From NCBI RefSeq assembly GCF_003863365.1, contig NZ_RQXT01000016.1, positions 1-64,000 on the forward strand: DNA of 64,000 nt. The letters run 5' to 3'. The DNA is from Mesorhizobium tamadayense (lineage in GTDB: Bacteria > Pseudomonadota > Alphaproteobacteria > Rhizobiales > Rhizobiaceae). Below are positions 61,746 through 64,000 of this stretch, in pieces. The notes under the pieces are model-generated. The model was given only the letters and a program-made list of their open reading frames with translations. It was not told the origin of the DNA and made no database searches. Position 1 is the first letter of the stretch, and each line of letters begins with the position of its first letter. The position numbers and the translations under genes were made by a program.

Positions 61746-62772
61746 ACATCCTCAACTTCCGCAGCCGCCAAGCATCCAGCGTCTCGCCGATGATGCGCTC
61801 CGGCACGTGGTCGAGCTCGAACACGGCATCGATATCCAGCACGTCGAGTTGGTCGAGGAAGCCGGCGGGCGCTGGACCGTGGCGGAGTCGCACGGCGTCC
61901 TTGGCCGTGGTGACGAGGCGCAGCCCCTCGCGCTCAGCAAGCACGGCCAGATCGGCGAGCTCGTCCGCGGCGTAGAAATGATGATCCGGGAAGGCGCGCG
62001 ACAGCGCGACCTCGCCGCCGACACCGCGCACCGTGTCGAAGAATTTCTCGGGATGGCCGATGCCGGCAAAGGCGAGGAAGCGGCCGCCGATAAAGCGCGC
62101 CGGGCTCGCCGGCTCGACATGCGCCAAAAAGATCGGCCGGCCGGCGCGCGCCGCCTGGCGGACCACCGTATCGGCCGCGCTCCCCTCGCCCATCTTCAAT
62201 AGCCCGCTGGTGAAGACCAACTGGTCGACGACCTTGGCCCTGAGCGGCCCGCCGGGAATGACGCGGCCATTGCCGATGCCGAAGCGCGCGTCGACCACGA
62301 CCAGCGCATAGTCGATATGGATGCGCGCCGACTGGAAGCCGTCGTCCATGATGAGGAAATCGCAGCCGTGCTCTTCCATCAGCAACCTGGCGCCGGCGGC
62401 GCGGTTGGCCGTCACCGCCACCGGCGCGTGCTCGGCGAGCAGCAGCGGCTCGTCGCCGACATGCTTGGCTGCGTCGTGATGCACATCGACGACATGCGGC
62501 TTGGCGAAGGTGCCGCCATGGCCGCGCGACAGGAAGCCGGGCGTGAGCTGCATGCGCCTTGCCTGTTTCGCCAGCGCGATGGCGACCGGCGTCTTGCCGC
62601 TGCCGCCGACGGTGAAATTGCCGACGCAAAGCACTGGTGCGGCGATCTTGTCGCGCGGCGCGTGGCGCATGCGGCGCCCAGCCACCATTCCATAGATCGC
62701 CGACACCGGCGACAGCGCCAGCACACGCCAGTCCGGCTTTTCCCACCAGAAGGGCGGCGCTTCGCTGGTCAT
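61735..62772 (-). CDS. lpxK: Tetraacyldisaccharide 4'-kinase LpxK
   Basis: 345 residues from the ATG at 62772. A longer start 6 codons up is less likely. An N-terminal membrane segment (about 18-40) is followed by the P-loop GNFTVGGSGKTPVAIALA near 50-68. Then come GFLSRGHGG near 80, DEPLLLA and FLIMDDGFQSARIHID near 140-155, all LpxK marks. It phosphorylates the lipid A precursor at the 4' position at the inner membrane. The C-terminal SSS and stop come from a repeat element. It follows waaA on the same strand. Confidence 0.95.
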   Translation of the reverse strand: MTSEAPPFWWEKPDWRVLALSPVSAIYGMVAGRRMRHAPRDKIAAPVLCVGNFTVGGSGKTPVAIALAKQARRMQLTPGFLSRGHGGTFAKPHVVDVHHDAAKHVGDEPLLLAEHAPVAVTANRAAGARLLMEEHGCDFLIMDDGFQSARIHIDYALVVVDARFGIGNGRVIPGGPLRAKVVDQLVFTSGLLKMGEGSAADTVVRQAARAGRPIFLAHVEPASPARFIGGRFLAFAGIGHPEKFFDTVRGVGGEVALSRAFPDHHFYAADELADLAVLAEREGLRLVTTAKDAVRLRHGPAPAGFLDQLDVLDIDAVFELDHVPERIIGETLDAWRLRKLRMSSS

Positions 62773-62793
62773 GACGCCGGTTCCGCGCAATTT

Positions 62794-62853
62794 GCGCTAG
62801 CGCATGATCCTTTCCAAAAATCGATTCCGATTTTTCGGGTCATGCGCTAGCGC
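62794..62853. repeat. Palindromic element (family D, copy 2) overlapping the end of waaA
   Basis: GCGCTAGCGCATGATCC and its complement GGGTCATGCGCTAGCGC form the arms around CCAAAAATCGATTCCGATTTTTC. The element lies between waaA and lpxK. The waaA stop codon (TAG, minus strand 62847-62849) is inside the GCGCTAGCGC arm. A smaller relative is at 11479-11523. Confidence 0.85.
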
Positions 62854-64000
62854 CCGTTGGCGCCTTTCAGGCGCGCCTTGACGACCAGCGGCTGGATATA
62901 GGGCTCCAGCGACTTCAGCGTGCGGGCGAGCGCGCCGCGCATCTCGTCGACGGTCGCAGCACCCGCCGCCATCATCTCGTGCCGCGCGACCTCGTTGGTC
63001 AAAAGGAAATTGACCGCGCCGGCGAGCATATCGCGGTCGCGCACCAGCTTGGCGCCGCCGCGGTCAAGCAGCCGCTGATAGGCCTCGCGGAAATTCTGCA
63101 CGTTGCGTCCGGCAAGCACCGCCGTATCGAGCATCGCCGGCTCCAGAGGATTTTGCCCGCCCTCGGAAGTCAGCGAGCGGCCGACGAAGGCGATCTCGGT
63201 CAGCCGGAGATAGAGCCCCATCTCGCCGATCGTGTCGCCGAGCAGGATATCGGTGTCGGGCGTGATGCGGTCGCCCTTGCTGCGCCGCGCGATCTTGAGG
63301 CCCATGCCGGAGATCTGCGCGGCAAGCGCATCGGCGCGGTCGGGATGGCGCGGCACGACGATGGTCAACAGGCCGGGATGCCGCCGGTGCAGGGTAGCGT
63401 GGACTTCCGCCGCGACGACCTCCTCGCCGTCATGGGTCGAGATCGCCGCCCAGGTCGGGCGCCCGCCGATTTGGCGCTGCAGCGTCGCCAGCGCCCGCTC
63501 GTCGACCGGAGGCGGGTTGGTGTCGACCTTGAGGTTGCCGGAGATGGTGACCGGCCTGGCGCCGAGCACGCGGAAACGCTCGCCGTCGACATCCGACTGG
63601 GCAACGACGTGCGCCAGGTTCTCGAACAGCGCCTCGGCGACGCTGGCGCGCTTCTTCCATGAGCGGAAGGAACGGTCCGACAGCCGCCCGTTGACCAGGA
63701 CCTGCGGCACGTTGCGCGCGCCAAGCTCCAAAATGGTCATCGGCCAGATCTCCGATTCGGCAATGATGGCCAGCTCCGGCCGCCAGTGATCGAGGAAGCG
63801 GCTGACCGCGGGCTTGAGGTCGAGCGGCACATATTGGTGGATGATGCGGCTGCCGAGCCGCTCGTCGGCAACATGCGCCGAGGTCACCGTGCCGGTCGTC
63901 AGCACGATGTTGACGCCGTAGTCGAGGATGCTTTCGACCAGCGGCACGACGGCGATCGTCTCGCCGACGCTCGCGGCGTGGATCCAGATCACCGGGCCTT
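62847..64000 (-). CDS. waaA: 3-deoxy-D-manno-octulosonic acid transferase WaaA (KdtA), 5' end outside window
   Basis: About 384 residues are present and the start lies beyond the right edge. Family-30 glycosyltransferase marks: VIWIHAASVGE at the visible beginning, EIWPMTILELGARN near 120, VNGRLSDRSFRSWKK near 140, FVGRSLTSEGGQNPLEPAMLDTAVLAGRNVQNF near 270-300. It transfers Kdo to lipid IVA at the inner membrane, just before or after LpxK in lipid A/LPS assembly. lpxK follows 74 bp downstream on the same strand. The stop codon comes from a palindromic repeat. Confidence 0.94.
   Translation of the reverse strand, partial: GPVIWIHAASVGETIAVVPLVESILDYGVNIVLTTGTVTSAHVADERLGSRIIHQYVPLDLKPAVSRFLDHWRPELAIIAESEIWPMTILELGARNVPQVLVNGRLSDRSFRSWKKRASVAEALFENLAHVVAQSDVDGERFRVLGARPVTISGNLKVDTNPPPVDERALATLQRQIGGRPTWAAISTHDGEEVVAAEVHATLHRRHPGLLTIVVPRHPDRADALAAQISGMGLKIARRSKGDRITPDTDILLGDTIGEMGLYLRLTEIAFVGRSLTSEGGQNPLEPAMLDTAVLAGRNVQNFREAYQRLLDRGGAKLVRDRDMLAGAVNFLLTNEVARHEMMAAGAATVDEMRGALARTLKSLEPYIQPLVVKARLKGANGR

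Overview
The window is GC-rich, densely coded, and reads like the chromosome of an alphaproteobacterium of the Rhizobiales, most likely Mesorhizobium or a close Phyllobacteriaceae relative. That placement is inference. It rests on the cyclic beta-1,2-glucan pair NdvB/NdvA, a five-step hut pathway using HutF, a Zur-type box before an Azt-like zinc transporter, a BrnT/BrnA pair, and several families of long palindromic intergenic repeats. No phage, insertion sequence, rRNA, tRNA or CRISPR array is visible.

Layout. 1-3171: end of an amino-acid-type ABC transporter (binding protein, fused permease-ATPase) followed by a DAO-family FAD oxidoreductase. 3181-3432: frameshifted remnant of a TPR protein. 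3513-10393: a membrane protein divergent from a tightly coupled six-gene operon (DUF4129, DUF4350, MoxR ATPase, DUF58, SpoIIM-like, RDD). 10426-13362: a D-lyxose isomerase-family cupin, a D-threonine aldolase/D-serine dehydratase-type PLP enzyme, and a solitary ccmC. 13585-24306: ndvA and the 2859-residue ndvB. 24574-32676: the hut locus, hutIHGUD leftward and hutF-hutC rightward, around a palindromic HutC-type operator. 32824-36558: RidA, a Zur-regulated zinc ABC transporter and a small phosphatase/rhodanese-like protein. 36783-42923: tyrosine/homogentisate catabolism (AsnC regulator, hpd, fumarylacetoacetase-family gene, hmgA, MarR regulator), with a DinB-fold gene where a maleylacetoacetate isomerase might be expected, and an inserted BrnTA module beside the wreck of another toxin-antitoxin pair. 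43036-46108: a secreted DUF2380-like protein and kbl-tdh for threonine breakdown. 46109-50066: a GGDEF-EAL protein, a VapBC-like pair, and a MarR regulator divergent from a small membrane protein. 50155-56545: a flavin oxidoreductase remnant, queF, two DUF3828-like secreted proteins, an orphan Tat-exported solute-binding protein, a pyrrolysine-free MttB-family methyltransferase and a LysR regulator. 56591-64000: mutL, an EamA transporter with its LysR regulator, two small hypotheticals, lpxK and the truncated waaA.

Functional themes are nutrient salvage (histidine, tyrosine, threonine, quaternary amines), osmotic and symbiotic envelope glucan, lipid A/Kdo synthesis, and metal homeostasis. The least understood unit is the MoxR-DUF58-SpoIIM-RDD operon. 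The most testable new idea is the DinB protein acting in the homogentisate operon. At least four palindromic repeat families sit between genes, and two copies supply the stop codons of lpxK and waaA.
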